A DNA stretch of 64,000 nucleotides from Paramecium sonneborni (GCA_905182985.1 CAJJDN010000159.1:47955-111954), one strand, 5' to 3'. Positions 50,575-63,059 are shown, counted from the first letter of the stretch. Program-made: numbers and translations. Notes: generated by a model from the letters alone, not told the origin.

Positions 50575-51945
50575 CTATTAGAAATTTAATGATAACATTG
50601 AATATATTAAACAATATAAACAGAATGAAGATCCTGAGTTTAAGAAATATTTTGCCTTGTTTATAAAATTATAAGCCTTACAACAATCAAGTAATATTCT
50701 TTATGAATCTTAGAGATTCTATATGAATTGTATAAAACAATCATTTTATGTCTTATAAACTGTTCCAATCTATTATGCCTCTTAGAAATCCCTATAGAGA
50801 ATTCCAAGATGGTTAAATAAATAGGCAAAAAGAATTTGAAAGGTAATACTCATGAAATTCAATTACTAATGAAATATAGTCAGATCTTAATCAATAGAGA
50901 ATAAATTTGGAATACTTTGAATAAACAACATTATGAAGATTTAGCTGAATCTATTAAATTATTAGAGAAGTAGATATTCTATAAGTTACCAAATGATCCA
51001 TTTATTATATAATGTAATCTAGGAGAGTTAAGATCTTTATTATCTAAAAAAGAAGTATTATTAAATTATTATTTATTTAAGAATCTAATGTATTAATTAT
51101 CCAATTAGTTTAAGAAACCTGAGATTTTGTAAGAGTGGAATGCAATCTAACCATTAGGCTTAATTACATTACAATAATTGTAGGAAATTGCTGGATAGTT
51201 CTTTGGTAATTTAAGTACCTTTGTGAGAGTTTCTTAAGTGTATTAAAATACAAAGTAAGAGATATCCAAGTTCTTTGATTAGAACTTTGGTTAAACTGTA
51301 TAATTAGAATGCAATGAATTTGATTATTTGAATATTTGATTAGCTATAATTAAATAAGTAATTAGAATGAAAAAAAAATGTAATTAAGTTAGATAACATT
51401 CATTCTAAATTCCAAAGATAACATCTTTATAACCCTTATTTAATACTTATACAGAGAGTCATACTGAACCTACAACTCCAAATAAAGTTGATATGAGATC
51501 AAAATAAGAATAAATTAAATTAGAATTAGAACAAAGAAATAAATATTTAGAATAAATAATAAGTCTTAAATAACAACGTTATAAACATAATCGAAAAGAA
51601 TTACTGTATCATAAATTATAAAATATAGAGTAATAATTATTTAAATGGAATCAAACACGCAATAATATTGAATTGTAAAGTGATTTTCCTAATTCTAGCA
51701 TCAAGAAGGCAAAATAACAATATTTATGTGAATATTACAATTCACAATAAAGTTCGAAGCCTTTCTAAGCAAGGCAAACTCAATATAAGAATTCTAGTGT
51801 TCATGATTTTTAATAGACGAAATCTAAAATCAGAGATACTTATTCTCAACCAAGAAAATAATCATATTTTAATATATAATATTAAAAGAAAATTAACGAA
51901 GTAATCATAAATTTTATTGTTAAATTAAGATTGAAAATAGAGTGA
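50080..51945 (+). CDS. Coiled-coil protein with Gln/Asn-rich tail; model has two breaks
   Basis: ATG 50080 opens LHVDEFSDFLQTTLNLKADC; an intron GTATCCAAATACAACCTATTAG (50558-50579) joins EEQYK to KFNDNIEYIKQYKQ. The chain is helical and Leu/Gln-rich throughout. Near 50783 the frame changes by one base (YYAS to EIPIENSKMVKQIGKK) with no intron I can place, and later an in-frame TGA at 51337-51339 interrupts LECNEFDYLNI before a Lys/Gln-rich continuation (EQIKLELEQRNKYLEQ) that runs to TGA 51943-51945. The gene is therefore either damaged or carries sequence errors near a poorly assembled spot; the adjacent N supports error. Function not recognised. Confidence 0.55.
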
Positions 51946-52110
51946 ATGTAATGCAAAGAAAATTAAAATTTGGTAATTTGGATTAACAAGTATCCAATTC
52001 CTTTTAAATACTCATATAAGATTATTCCTAATGATCAATTTCTACATTAACTTATATTGTCATAAATATTTATTTTTAAATAAAACTGCAAATCCATCTT
52101 ACCCACAAAA

Positions 52111-52654
52111 ATGATGTCAGTTCACCTTCATGTAAATACTATAATTAATCTACTCTCTAGGTTGGATAATCATAACCCCATACCTCAGAAGCTCCAGTCT
52201 TACAATTCTTGGGTAAATCTAAGAAGCGTAAACGTCGTTCACTTGAAACCAGCGATTGGATTTCTCTTCATGACCACAAAATTAAAGGCAATTCCTATAC
52301 CTAATACCTCATTAGACTTAAAGTTGACAATGTTGTATGGTCTTTCTGGACTAGATATAGTATGCTATCTGAGCTCCATTAAACCCTTGGTGAAGTGATC
52401 AAGTCCCAATTACCAGAATTTCCATAAAAAAGACTCTTTGGTAACCTTAATCAAAATTTCATTTAAACCAGAAAATAATAACTGGATATTTATCTTTAGG
52501 TTTTAAACTAATCTCTACTTATATATAGGCCATTTTTAAGGATTCTTAAGTTCGTGATTCCAAAGTATTTTAAGACTTCATCTATAATTCAAAATAAAAA
52601 GCCTTCAAAAAAGCTGACCTTGATTCCCTTCATCGATTTAAATTGGATGTTTGA
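52111..52654 (+). CDS. PX-domain protein (161 aa)
   Basis: Introns 52132-52160 and 52500-52528 (both 29 nt) removed. After a basic segment GKSKKRKRRS comes a PX (phox homology) domain: YTQYLIRLKVDNVVWSFWTRYSMLSELH (cited as YLIRLKVDNVVWSFWTRYS), the R-Y-S.l.eLh motif of the phosphoinositide pocket, then LPEFPQKRLFGNLNQNFIQTRKQQLDIYL, the PxxP loop and second basic site, and a last helix KVFQDFIYN. PX domains bind PtdIns(3)P on endosomes; many ciliates have small PX proteins and sorting nexins. No BAR domain follows within the 161 residues. The small membrane protein gene starts 24 bp downstream on the same strand. Confidence 0.88.
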
Positions 52655-52678
52655 AATATATATATTATTAGAGTATTA

Positions 52679-53044
52679 ATGTTTTTATTGCTTCTCTTAG
52701 CATTTGTTCATCCAATCCCTATTTCAGATTAAATTCAACCTACATTCCTTAACAATCTTGATACACCTGAAAATTAACCCAAATAAACCAAGGAAGTATT
52801 CTTATTAGAAATTGCGGATTATTTCCAAGGTACCCCATTTTATAATTTTTTGAGTAACTTATTATTTCTTATTAATTTAGATTTAGAAAATAAAGATAAT
52901 GAAACAAAACGAATAGTCATTGCCACTGTTTTGTCAATTGTACTAATAGTCGTTTTGTGTGTGATTATCTAATTTATATTGGATATAGCCAAATAATCCA
53001 ATATCTAATTAAGTATTGAAAAGAAGCCAAACTTGTCTGATTGA
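52679..53044 (+). CDS. Small type I membrane protein
   Basis: A 121-residue frame: signal peptide MFLLLLLAFVHPIPIS, a short luminal region with TPENQPKQTKEVFLLEIADY, then one TM helix RIVIATVLSIVLIVVLCVII and a 25-residue cytosolic tail ending KKPNLSD. A 27-nt segment at about 52853-52879 (GTAACTT...TTTAG) looks exactly like an intron but is in frame without TGA; if spliced, the protein is 112 residues. Neither version changes the topology. No family recognised; start is 24 bp after the PX gene's stop. Confidence 0.7.
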
Positions 53045-53392
53045 TGGGTTTTATATCGATGAATTATGGTTTTGTTTTAATTATAATTATCTTAAAATAA
53101 ACCTTCTATTATAATTTTTTATAATATTTTGGAAGTTCAAAATTATTTCTTAGAGAATAACTTTAACTCTTATAAAAAAGATCTCTCTATCTATTAATAA
53201 TTGAAATAAACAATTTAAATCTAGATATTTAAAAGTTTTATATAAAAATATTTAAAGTTTAATAGATTGTAATTTTAATCTAATTTGATTATATTTGTAA
53301 TTATTTATTTGTATAGAATGAAATTAATAATGTTATAAAGAATGTTTAAATAATAAACAAGAAGAATGAAAAATAAAAATAAAATAAAAATA
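53045..53392. other. Intergenic between convergent stops
   Basis: 348 bp, A/T-rich, no gene seen. It holds the 3' ends of the small membrane protein gene and the hydrolase gene. Confidence 0.6.
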
Positions 53393-54329
53393 TCAAAGAA
53401 TTAAATTAGTTGATTTTTTAGAGTTCTACTATCTCAAAAGTATTTTAGGAAGTAGATTGGATTATTTTGGTGATGGAATAGAAATGAAATTAATTTTGTC
53501 GATTAGATTTTTAATTGGTTGAATAATGTCATCTTGGATACTAAAATCATTGTGTGTCTAGATAAATATAAAAATAGAATACCATATTTAATGAAAGATG
53601 ATATTACTTGATTTTGGATTTAGTTTATGAGATTAATTTTTTGGAGTGATCACAAGTGATAAATAAGTCTTTTTATCCATGAATAACCAACATAGGACAA
53701 GTGACATCAGAAATGATTTTAAGATTATCAAATTTTTGATCAATTAATTTAGCCAATACAGATCCTATATAAATAGAATATTAATTACCTATGAAACTCT
53801 GTGCAACTTCTTTGAGACTGGTATAAGCACTAATAGTGATAAGAGCAGCAGGATTAAATTTAGAAGCTAATAGACAAGCAGGACCACATCCCATACTTCT
53901 ACCCATAAGTATAATATTATCTTATTTGATTCTCCTTTTATCTATAAAATATTGATATACAGCTATTGCATCTTCAGAAATGATATCTGCAGATGCCTAG
54001 GTTATAAATAAAATAGTACTGATTAATTTTGATATATTCCATAACTAGGATACTCAACTAAGATTAGATTTACATTAAATGTAGGAATTATTGGATACAA
54101 ATATTCATAACAATTATATCTAGATAAAATAATATTTTTACATATCTTCACTGTTAGAGTGGAAAAACATGATGTATTTATTATTGTTATCATCAAGGAA
54201 ATTATCATGTTTCACTAGCAGCACTGGAACTTAACGATTCTAAGGTACACCTGAGTCTTTATTCGAACTGATTACTGCATTTAAAACATTATTCTGAATT
54301 CCCTGATTAGATCTAAAGCAATTCAACAT
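53393..54329 (-). CDS. ABHD17/Bem46-like alpha/beta hydrolase (280 aa)
   Basis: Introns 54120-54141, 53997-54019, 53765-53788 and 53558-53582 (22, 23, 24 and 25 nt) removed. The fold is read from KYIMFFHSNSEDI (oxyanion strand), LILVEYPSYGIY, NIILMGRSMGCGPACLLA with the nucleophile Ser in GRSMG, SAYTSLKEVA, CPMLVIHGQKDLFI with the acid Asp, and MTHNDFS with the catalytic His. The order and motifs match ABHD17/ABHD13, the former known as depalmitoylases. The N-terminus MLNCFRSN carries a Cys that could be lipid-modified. A DHHC palmitoyltransferase gene lies 12 kb away; no functional link is implied. The start is the ATG preceding this Cys; a slightly upstream ATG is out of frame. Confidence 0.9.
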
Positions 54330-54987
54330 TTGGCATAAGTGATATCGATACTTTGGTATAAGTTGGTTTGCAACTAGGAAAGAACAGCTTATTGAGTTGC
54401 ATCACTATTTATATTCCCTTAACAAATTCTTATATTATTAATTAATTAACTATACCAAATTTATCCTATAATTATATAATCATATAATTATCTATTTCAA
54501 ATTTATCTTATAACAATTCTATTCCAACTTATTTTATTCAATTATTTTAAAGTACTTAAAACAGACAATCTTAAATAAAATACTTAAATATTTTAAACTA
54601 AAAAAATTTTATACTTTTTCTTTATTTATAATTTACCATATATATATGCAAATATATTAAATAAGCTTTCTTTTTATAAATCTATTTAACATTAATCACA
54701 TTTTAAATCATTTTTATATTTTTTTATAAAATTAAGCATATAATTTATATTTCATGTATTAAAAACTTAATTTTATACCATTTCAATTAAAAACTATTTG
54801 AGTAGATATCAACATTTGAGCTACTCTTATTTGTGAAATTATTAATTAAAAATACTTTTTGTTTATAAATTAAAATTAACAAATATTTCATTGTTTTTAA
54901 AGGCAAAAAAACATATAAATATTTGTTTATTATTTATAATTTTTGTAAATAATACATAAATCATACTTATAATTTGTTAATTATTAA
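54330..54987. other. Divergent intergenic region
   Basis: 658 bp, very A/T-rich, between the 5' ends of the hydrolase and the first TLDc gene; it should contain both promoters. No recognisable motif. Confidence 0.55.
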
Positions 54988-56257
54988 ATGTTATAATTAC
55001 CTTGTTTTTAGCATGATAGATCCCTCAAAAAGTATATTCTAATTGGTAAGAAAGAAACAAAATTATTATGTGATTCTTGTTTAACAGAACTAACCTAAGC
55101 AGATTATAAATTTGATCCAGAAGAATTAATCCATGTGAATAATGTATTTATTATAGATACCCTTAGGCCTATAGAACTCCAGAAACTCTACTCAAAATAT
55201 TAAAAATATCAAAGGATATATTGAATTTTGTATTATTATAACCTAATTATGATGAATTTTAACTTAATCATTAAATAAAAATACTTGAGAAAAGAGTGGA
55301 AGAAATAAATCTATTTCTCTAAGGAATGATTAAAGAATTAAAAAGCAAAGTGAAATTTATCTTAGAACTTAAATAAAATATTAGTGATGAAATAGAAAAT
55401 GTAATTTTTATTAAGAATTATAGGAATTTCAATTTAATAATTTTAAATCAATAATTGAAAATTTGCAAGAATTAAAAGATACTTTAACTGATCAAAATTT
55501 AAACTAGAATTAATAAAGTCTGAATAAATATTTTAAGACTTTTTTGGAAAAAGATGTAGAGAAACTAAATCAGAAACTTTATTAAATATTAGAAAAGAAA
55601 AGGGTAGAGTTTGAAAAATAAGAGCAATTCTAAAAATTGTAGGAATATTTTAATAATATAACTGATAAACACAATCAATTAATTTAATAAATTCAACCTA
55701 ATTTTCCTAATGTTGTTATTAATTATAGATAAAACATAGAATTATACAAATAGAAAATATTTGAGATAATAGTTTAAAGATCAGAAAAAAAATTAAAAAG
55801 CACTGAATTAATATATTAAGGATCAAGAGATGGATTATCAAGTGATTAATTTTGGTATTATATAAAAGGTAGATCTAATTTATTGATGATTTTTCTATCT
55901 AAAAGTGGTTGTGTATTTGGTGGATATTCTCCTTGTTTATGGAGTCCCACATTTACAGGTAAATATGTTTAAGATGATCTATTATCATCATTTTTATTTT
56001 CACAAACTCATGATTAAATTTATCCTATAAAGTATAATTAGAGGGATAAAGCAATATATTGTAAATATGATTGTGGACCATGTTTTGGAGGTGGATATGA
56101 CATTAAAATATCATCAGATTTTTAAGATGGATCATGTTATCATCTAGGAAACACTTATAAATGTGAATAATATTTAATGAATAAAAAAACTCATTTGTTT
56201 GGTTAATGCAAACCATAAATTATTGAATGTGAAATATTTTAAATTAATTTGCTATGA
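54988..56257 (+). CDS. TLDc-domain protein, paralogue 1 (407 aa)
   Basis: Introns 55144-55166 and 55401-55423 (both 23 nt). The N-terminus has a small Cys/His module, PCFQH...LLCDSC, followed by about 200 residues of coiled coil (ILEKRVEEINLFLQ, EKLNQKLYQILEKKRVEFE). The C-terminal 140 residues are a TLDc domain: LIYQGSRDGLSS, FWYYIKGRSNLLMIFLSKSG, FGGYSPCLW, DLLSSFLFSQTHDQIYP and FGGGYDIKISSDF, ending IIECEIFQIN. TLDc proteins elsewhere are linked to oxidative stress and V-ATPase regulation; the role here is not known. It is convergent with a paralogue of the same length 102 bp away. Confidence 0.92.
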
Positions 56258-56359
56258 TTAATAGAAACATCATATTAATATATTTTATTAAAAAATTTTT
56301 TTTATAGATTAATAAATGTAATTTTTTGATAATATCTATTAAATGTATTTTATTTTTTC

Positions 56360-57610
56360 TCAAGCAAATATGACTTAAAAAATCTCACATTCTACTATAT
56401 TTGGAGTTTATTAACCAAATAAATGAGTGCTTTTAACATTTTAATATTAATCCCACTAATATGAATGACCTAGATTAGAATAACCTCCATTAAAATCTTA
56501 ACGAATATAAATGTCATGACCACCACCAAAAACAGCTCCATATGTTTAATTACAATAAATAGCATATTATTTATTGGCTTCTTTTAATGGATAAATTTAA
56601 TTATGAGTCTATGAAAATAAAAAAGATGAAATTGTGTTATCTTATACATAAGTACCCTCATTTAATTACCATTAACATAGAGAAAATCCGCCAAAAATGT
56701 TTCCACTTTTAGATTTAAATATCATTAATAAATTAGATTTACCATTTATTTTATTCCAAAAAGTCTACCCATTTAATCCATCTTTTGAACCCTAATATAC
56801 TTTTTAAAAGCTCTTTATTTTTTTATTCAATCTTGATGATATCTAATTATCAATTTGCATAGAATAAGTTCTTTATAATACACAACTTCCAATTCTTGTT
56901 CCAAGATTTATTTTATCTATTTAGTATTAGAGTTCAATTTAACTAGACTTGAACTAGTCAAGCTAAAGATCAAATATTTATATTTATAATTATTTCTAAT
57001 TAGGATTTGAGGGCTCTATTATTCTAATAATAATATCTTCTACATTGTTATTCAGATCTTTAGAATTATTTTTTGTAAGATCTTATAAATATTCATGGAG
57101 TTATTTTTCATTCTATTCTATGGCTTAAGGATTAATTGAATCTCCTAATTATTCAAGTTTAGTTGTGAATTGTATAAATTATTCAAATTTAATTACTTTT
57201 TTTAATTCATCTCTAATTTTCGATCTCTACTCTTAAAACCAATTTACATTTTAAGCTAGTTATTTTTAAATTGCTTATAGAGCATTTTGAAGATTTAATA
57301 TTTTATTTTCGATATCTTTCATAAAAGTGTTCATTTTTGTCTCATCTAATGTATTTAATTCCTTAAAAAATTAATCCAAAAAGGGTGATAGATTAAGTTT
57401 TACTAATAAATATTCAGGTGAATTTAATGCCTTTTATAAAATAACATAAAATCATACCCTTCTAATATGGATTAACTTTGAATTATTTTAAATTTCATTT
57501 TTTTCTTGTTCCATTTCCAAACATAGTTCACATTGATACTCTGCTTTTTCTTTTGAATAATTAATATAAAGAAAGCGAGATCCTACATGTTTTAAACAAG
57601 GAATACTCAT
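56360..57610 (-). CDS. TLDc-domain protein, paralogue 2 (407 aa)
   Basis: One 27-nt intron (57432-57458) containing an in-frame TGA. Architecture equals paralogue 1: N-terminal IPCLKH...YQCELC, an intron after the following NxxKLIHIRR segment, a coiled coil (MKDIENKILNLQNALQAI), and a TLDc domain with VYQGSKDGLNG, FWNKINGKSNLLMIFKSKSG, FGGFSLCQW, SSFLFSQTHNQIYPL and FGGGHDIYIRQDF, ending IVECEIFQVI. Both proteins are 407 residues. The coils have diverged strongly while the TLDc domain is conserved, so the duplication is not recent. The first intron occupies the equivalent place in both, but paralogue 1's second intron is absent here. Confidence 0.92.
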
Positions 57611-58025
57611 TTTTTATTTTTTTTAAATAAATAAAAGATTATAATCAAGATAATAATTCTATTCAAATACTATTTTGAAAAGAAATAATACTATTTGGTT
57701 TAATATTTTTATCTAGATTACAGAAAATATATATATATGATATTAATAAATGATTTAAAGGCAATGTTTTACCAATTTAATTTAATGAAAGATTATTAAT
57801 AAAATAAAAAAAATCTCTTAAGTTTTTCTATTCTTAGATATAATTAAGATTAATAGAGAAAATTATCAATCATAATAAAATATTATTTTAAAAGAAATAG
57901 TTAGAATGTAATAAAATAATAATAAATTAAAATTAGAATATAATTATATAATAAAATGAGTAATAAATATATAATAAGAATAGAATAGAATAAAGTAAAA
58001 TAATATTGAAATATAATAATAAAAT
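57611..58025. other. Intergenic spacer
   Basis: About 415 bp of A/T-rich DNA with TAATAA-type low-complexity around 57890-58020; no gene seen. Confidence 0.6.
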
Positions 58026-58838
58026 TCAATGTTATTTTTTCAAATGTTATTAAATCATGTGTTATTTGACTAGTAAATTATGTTATAAATTTTGTATTTT
58101 ATCATCTGTAGTTTATCCATTAGTAGTTTTGTTAAATCTATCAGTATATAGTTTTCTTTTATCTTCATATGCAAATTTATTAGTAATTCTAGGTTATGGG
58201 GATTATGAGAGTTAAGTTTAAAGAAAAGAACTAATTTAACCAGTTGGTAAAACTGAATGAGTATCTTAGATTCTAGTTCCATCACTAGGAGTTCTAACAT
58301 GTTAATATGTAATCATCATATTAGATCCTAATTATGAACTTTATTAAATTAAATCATCTTAGGGAGTCAAATTTGATTTAAGTGTTCTTTCTTCTAGATA
58401 CTATGCTAATTTTTCTCTTAATGCAGTAGAATCCTCTTTAATTAATCTAGGAGATGTATAAATATGTTAATGACTTGATTATAAAACAAGTTTCATTTCT
58501 AACATATCTTTAAATAGATGATCAACTTTAGGATGTTTTTTAAAGTATTCAAGTGGTGGTTATGTAACTCTATATTTATCTAATAATCTTTATCCTTTTG
58601 TATTATCTCTACTTTCTTTCATTTATGTTAATGTTGTTCTTGGTTCATCCAAACTTTTTAATACATTTGATACTTTAACTTAATTAAAATTATGTGATAT
58701 AATTTAATGTGTAATTAGTTTAGCTCTTGGTGTAGCTTTATTACTAAGATTAAGAAGTGAATTGATGGATGGTGATAATTGATTAAGATTAAATTTAATT
58801 GAGTTTGGAAATCTACCACTTCTATCACTTCTATTCAT
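58026..58838 (-). CDS. Unidentified polar protein (270 aa)
   Basis: Intronless frame from ATG (58838) to TGA (58026-58028). The composition is Gln, Ser, Thr, Leu and Lys-rich with little hydrophobic core; short helices such as PLEYFKKHPKVDHLFKDMLEM and TALREKLAQYLEERTL are visible, and the rest looks disordered, with TPRAK, TSPRL and RTPSDG motifs that could be phosphorylated. No family recognised. Its start codon overlaps the stop of the next upstream gene (see findings), and upstream of the ATG lies an ATT triplet run. Confidence 0.75.
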
Positions 58839-59537
58839 ATATTATTATTATTATTATTATTGATTTTATTCAAGAACAAGAGGATCACTTTATTATTTTT
58901 TTTGTTTTTTTCTAAATCTAAGTTCTTTTTAGAATTAGGTTGCTCCTTGAATTTATGTTAATTCAGGTATACTTACATTTGGGAATAAATTAGTTTATGT
59001 TTATTGCATTTACTATTTTTTAAGATTCTTCTTTTAGAATGAATTTAATCTATAATCTAAATATCTATTGTTGAGATACATCTCAACTTATTATTATACA
59101 AATTCATCAGATACATAGAATCCATTAATGTAATATAATAATACATGGTAGGAATTAAAGAGGAATCTTTGATCTATTTTATTTCTCTCTTCTTATGTTT
59201 GTTATTTAAATATAGTACTATGAATTAAGAACCATACAGCTATTAATATGAAACTTACCATTTCATCTTTTGGTTATGGTAGTTCATTGAATATTTTCCA
59301 ATATTATAAATGTAATTTATGACTTAGTTAATAATTCTGTTTCATTAACACTGTTGTGTTTACTAATTCTAAACATGTCAATACGAATTCAACAAATGAT
59401 TCCAATTATAAACATTCACAATACTTCTGTCTTAAATGTGGTTTACTCATCTCACTTTTTAATACACATTCTGAGTGTTGATAGTTGAGATAATTTTCTA
59501 ATGATTCTCTTATAATAGCTTCACTATTATCTAACAT
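58835..59537 (-). CDS. LisH/FOP-like N-terminal helical protein (223 aa)
   Basis: One 31-nt intron (58946-58976, GTAAGT...TCAAG). The N-terminus IIRESLENYLNYQHSECVLKSEM resembles the LisH dimerisation motif of FOP/FOPNL centrosomal proteins (helix, turn, Lxx(V/T)L...E), then LESFVEFVLTCLELVN, more helices, and the hydrophobic segment MVSFILIAVWFLIHS. The C-terminus is Gln/Lys/Asn-rich and ends in a poly-Asn run encoded by AAT repeats. The LisH assignment is tentative. The stop TGA overlaps the next gene's ATG, so the 3' exon might instead be different. Confidence 0.7.
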
Positions 59538-59724
59538 ATTATTATTTATTTATTATTACTACTATTCATTAATATCATTAAATTTTACTATATTATCTAC
59601 TCAATCTCTAACTATTCATACAATTATTCTAATCTATTTTATCACTCTAAATATTCATATCATCAAATCTATTTAAACACAATATATATTAATCCTTTAA
59701 TATAATTTTAAAATTTGAACGTTA

Positions 59725-61552
59725 ATGAGCAACTCTGATATTTAACATATTGAAACACACACTTAAAGAAGACCTACTACTGCATCTCTTCAACATTCTG
59801 TTTAGAATTCTCATCCTATCTCACCTTTGAAATATGATTATTTAGTAACATAGCATACCTAAAATTCTATATCTCCATTGAGATAATCAAATCAAAAGAA
59901 CAAATTTGTACAACCATTTAGTTCTTTAGCAATTATATCTAAATAATAAATTGATAATGACTATAAAAAATTATCATTGTAATCACCTGCTTAAGTATTT
60001 GGAAATGTAATCAATACTTTATATCAAGTATTTACCACCTAAGGCACCTGAATTGTATAGATCAACAAATTCACCAACTAGAATAGGTTAATATAATTCA
60101 AAAACTTAAGTTACCGAAAGGGGAATGGATGACAGATTATCTGAATTTTCACTTCAACTTGTAAATTAATAAACAGGTGAAGACAGACTTAAAATGTAAG
60201 ATGGAAATATGTTGCAATTTAAATAAATAAAATTCAACAAGCATAGGAATAGTGAATAAGACTTTAAAAGTCAATAAACTAGATTATCTGTTAGAGATGA
60301 GAATATTCAATAATCAATTAGTCATAGTCAACATACAACAAAACATGGATATAATAATGTAGATATTTAAGTTAAGTATGATAAACTAAAAGAGGAATAT
60401 GATTTATAACATAGATTCTTATAAGAGAAAGAGAAATCATATAATGATCTATAACTTAAATACTAATAGATATAAAGAGTATAATAGTAATACTAATCAA
60501 ATAATTAAGAATCAGATTAATAGACAATAAAATAGTTAAGAGAGAAATTATTATAAAATGAAGAAAAATTATAAGAATACTCAGTAGTTTAGTTTTAGAT
60601 ATAATCACTAAAGTAATAAAAAGCAGAAGCAGAAATGAAATAAAATAGATTATAAACTGAAAATTAACAATTAAAAAATGAGTTAATTCAATTATAATAA
60701 TCATTATCTAATTGTAAGAGTTAAGTGACATAAGTAAAAGAACTTGAATTATTAGTAGAGGTATGTTAAAATGATTAAGATGGATTTATAAAATCATTAG
60801 AAAGTAAAGATGCTGAAATATAGTATTTAAAAAATAGAGTACAAACAGCATAAGAATAATTATTAAAATTTAAATAAGATAATCTTAAATTATTTAATGA
60901 ATTATAGAATGTTCAATAAGAAATTAAGAGTATGTAATAGGCAATATTATAATCTTAAGAAGTAATGAAGACTAATTAATAACTTACTTTAGATATTGAG
61001 AATTTAGAATTGAGTAAGAATGTTTTATAAGAATAATAAGAGAATGTACTAGAATAATATAAAAGATTGAGTAGTATTAATGAAACATTAAGGTAATAAT
61101 ATTAATAATCACAAAATGAGATAAATTAATTAAAATCGATTTTGGATAATGAGAAATAGAATTATGAATAATAAATTTAAGATTAGAAATATGTTATAGA
61201 ATAATAAGAAAATGATTTATTGAACGCTAAAATGGAGAATGAATCAAATACTTAAAAGATTAGTGAATTGACTAAATATTATTAAACTTAATTTACAGAA
61301 CTTTAATAATCTTTAGACAACTGGTTTAGATAATAGATAGAAATAGAATTAAAAAAAGTAGTAGATCCAATAACAGAAGAAAGAGATTATTATTAAGAGT
61401 AATGTAAAGAAGCTCTATAAAAATGCGAATCATTAGAAGATTAAAATTAAGAAATAATAACAGAATATGAAATATTAAATGTTAAACATTTAGAATTGAA
61501 GATGTTATTTGATTAAATCAAAACTATTTCATAAACATAGTTGAAGAATTGA
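59725..61552 (+). CDS. Long coiled-coil protein (601 aa)
   Basis: One 22-nt intron (60007-60028). The first 160 residues are low-complexity Ser, Thr, Pro, Gln with phospho-like SPxK and SPLR motifs. From about residue 215 to the end the protein is a nearly unbroken coiled coil, rich in Gln (mostly TAA/TAG codons), Glu, Lys, Leu and Asn: LKEEYDLQHRFLQEKEKSYND, QKAEAEMKQNRLQTEN, SLESKDAEIQYLKN. Typical of cortical, basal-body or cytoskeletal coiled-coil proteins; no specific family. It ends at TGA 61550-61552 and is followed 56 bp later by another gene on the same strand. Confidence 0.85.
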
Positions 61553-61608
61553 ATGTTAACTTTAACATTTATTATAATTATATATATATTAATATAATAG
61601 TTAAAATA

Positions 61609-62682
61609 ATGCTAAAAAAATATCTCTCATCATATTATTCTAACGAATAAATCAGATCAAAGAAAATAAATCTGAAACCAAAATTAGATTTTTAAGGATT
61701 CACTAAAGCAAGTATTATTCTATTACCATCTTAGAATTCATTAATTAAGATTTAACATAAAGAACTATAGATTATAGTTCTCCTAAAATACAACTTAATT
61801 TGGGATCCATTATTGAAAATAAGCATTCTAAAATTATAAAGCCTTAAACTAAATAAACTAATCTAAGTTTATATGCATAGCAAATATTGTCTAGTAATTA
61901 AGTAAATTCATCTTAGAGAATAATAATCAATCATCTATGGATAATACACCTAAGAAAGGATTAGATTTACTTATTACCAAAAGAGATGAAGCATACAAAT
62001 ATAGATCTGTTTCATAAACTTAAAGAAATCAATTAATTAAAAGATAATCCAGTGAAGAAAAATGTAAATCAAGTGAAAGAATTAAAGTTATTGATGTGTT
62101 CAATTCAAGTCCTAAACATAATAAATAACCAACATCTTATTAAACATATATTACAAGTAAAGAAATCTTAAAAGTTAAACTTAAATAACAACACTAAAAC
62201 ATATAAAATAAATAAACTTAAATCTCCATTCATATTGTAAAATATATCTTATACTTTAGAATAATCCATAATAATAATAATAATGTATTAAATATCCTAT
62301 CTCAAGTAGACTTAATGAATCTAGAGATATATTATCATAAATGAGAAGAAACTCAATAAACACATCAAAAATTAATAATAATCCATAACCTGAAGGACTT
62401 ATCACAAAAAAGAAAAAATATTTCTTTAACTCTCCATAAAATAATGATTCCATGGCTTTTGAACATGATAGTAAAAGCAATATTTAACTGGCACGTAATC
62501 TTAAAATTGAACTTGAAAAAGTTTAAAACGAAAACATTCTCGAATTATTGTTACTCTCAACTCAAGAATTAAACCATAAATTTAAGAAGACTTAATTCAT
62601 TAGAAATGAATCAGAAGAAAAAATGCCAATTAAAATTAGAGTAAGAGCAGGTAATAAATTTCCTAAAGACTTTTTTTAATGA
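61609..62682 (+). CDS. Unidentified basic, Ser/Gln-rich protein (334 aa)
   Basis: Introns 61712-61734, 61894-61916 and 62237-62259, each 23 nt, restore a single frame from ATG 61609 to TGA 62680-62682. The protein is basic and largely disordered: LDFQGFTKAKFINQDLTQR, SSMDNTPKKGLDLLITKRDEAYKYRS, KYPISSRLNESRDI, with a short Gln run, and a C-terminal helical piece LARNLKIELEKVQNENILELLLL before a basic end. Its function is unknown. An upstream 46-nt GTTAAC...AATAG segment could be a long intron joining it to the previous gene, but a TGA precedes that, so two genes are favoured. Confidence 0.75.
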
Positions 62683-63059
62683 ATCATAACTATGCAATAT
62701 AATCATTCATATTGATTCTTATTCAACATTTTATCTATCCTTCATTCTATACTAAACCTATCATATTCATTATTATTTATCTATCTCTATATCTCTTTTA
62801 TTTCACTCCTTTAATATTTAATATTTTTTTGTAATTTTTTAATAATACACAATCATATAAAGAAAATATAGATAAAAGGTCTTTATATTTGTAAATTATC
62901 TTTATTTTAAAATCATATAATTTCATTTCTGTTTAAATAAATTTATTTTTTTAAGTATTGCTATTATATTTTATTTAATTAAAATAATAGAATAAAATAT
63001 ATTAAATATTATAATCCAAACATATAAGTTAAATTAATATCGACTTATATTTTACTTTT
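62683..63059. other. Intergenic spacer
   Basis: A/T-rich 3' flank of the last gene; nothing recognisable. Confidence 0.6.
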
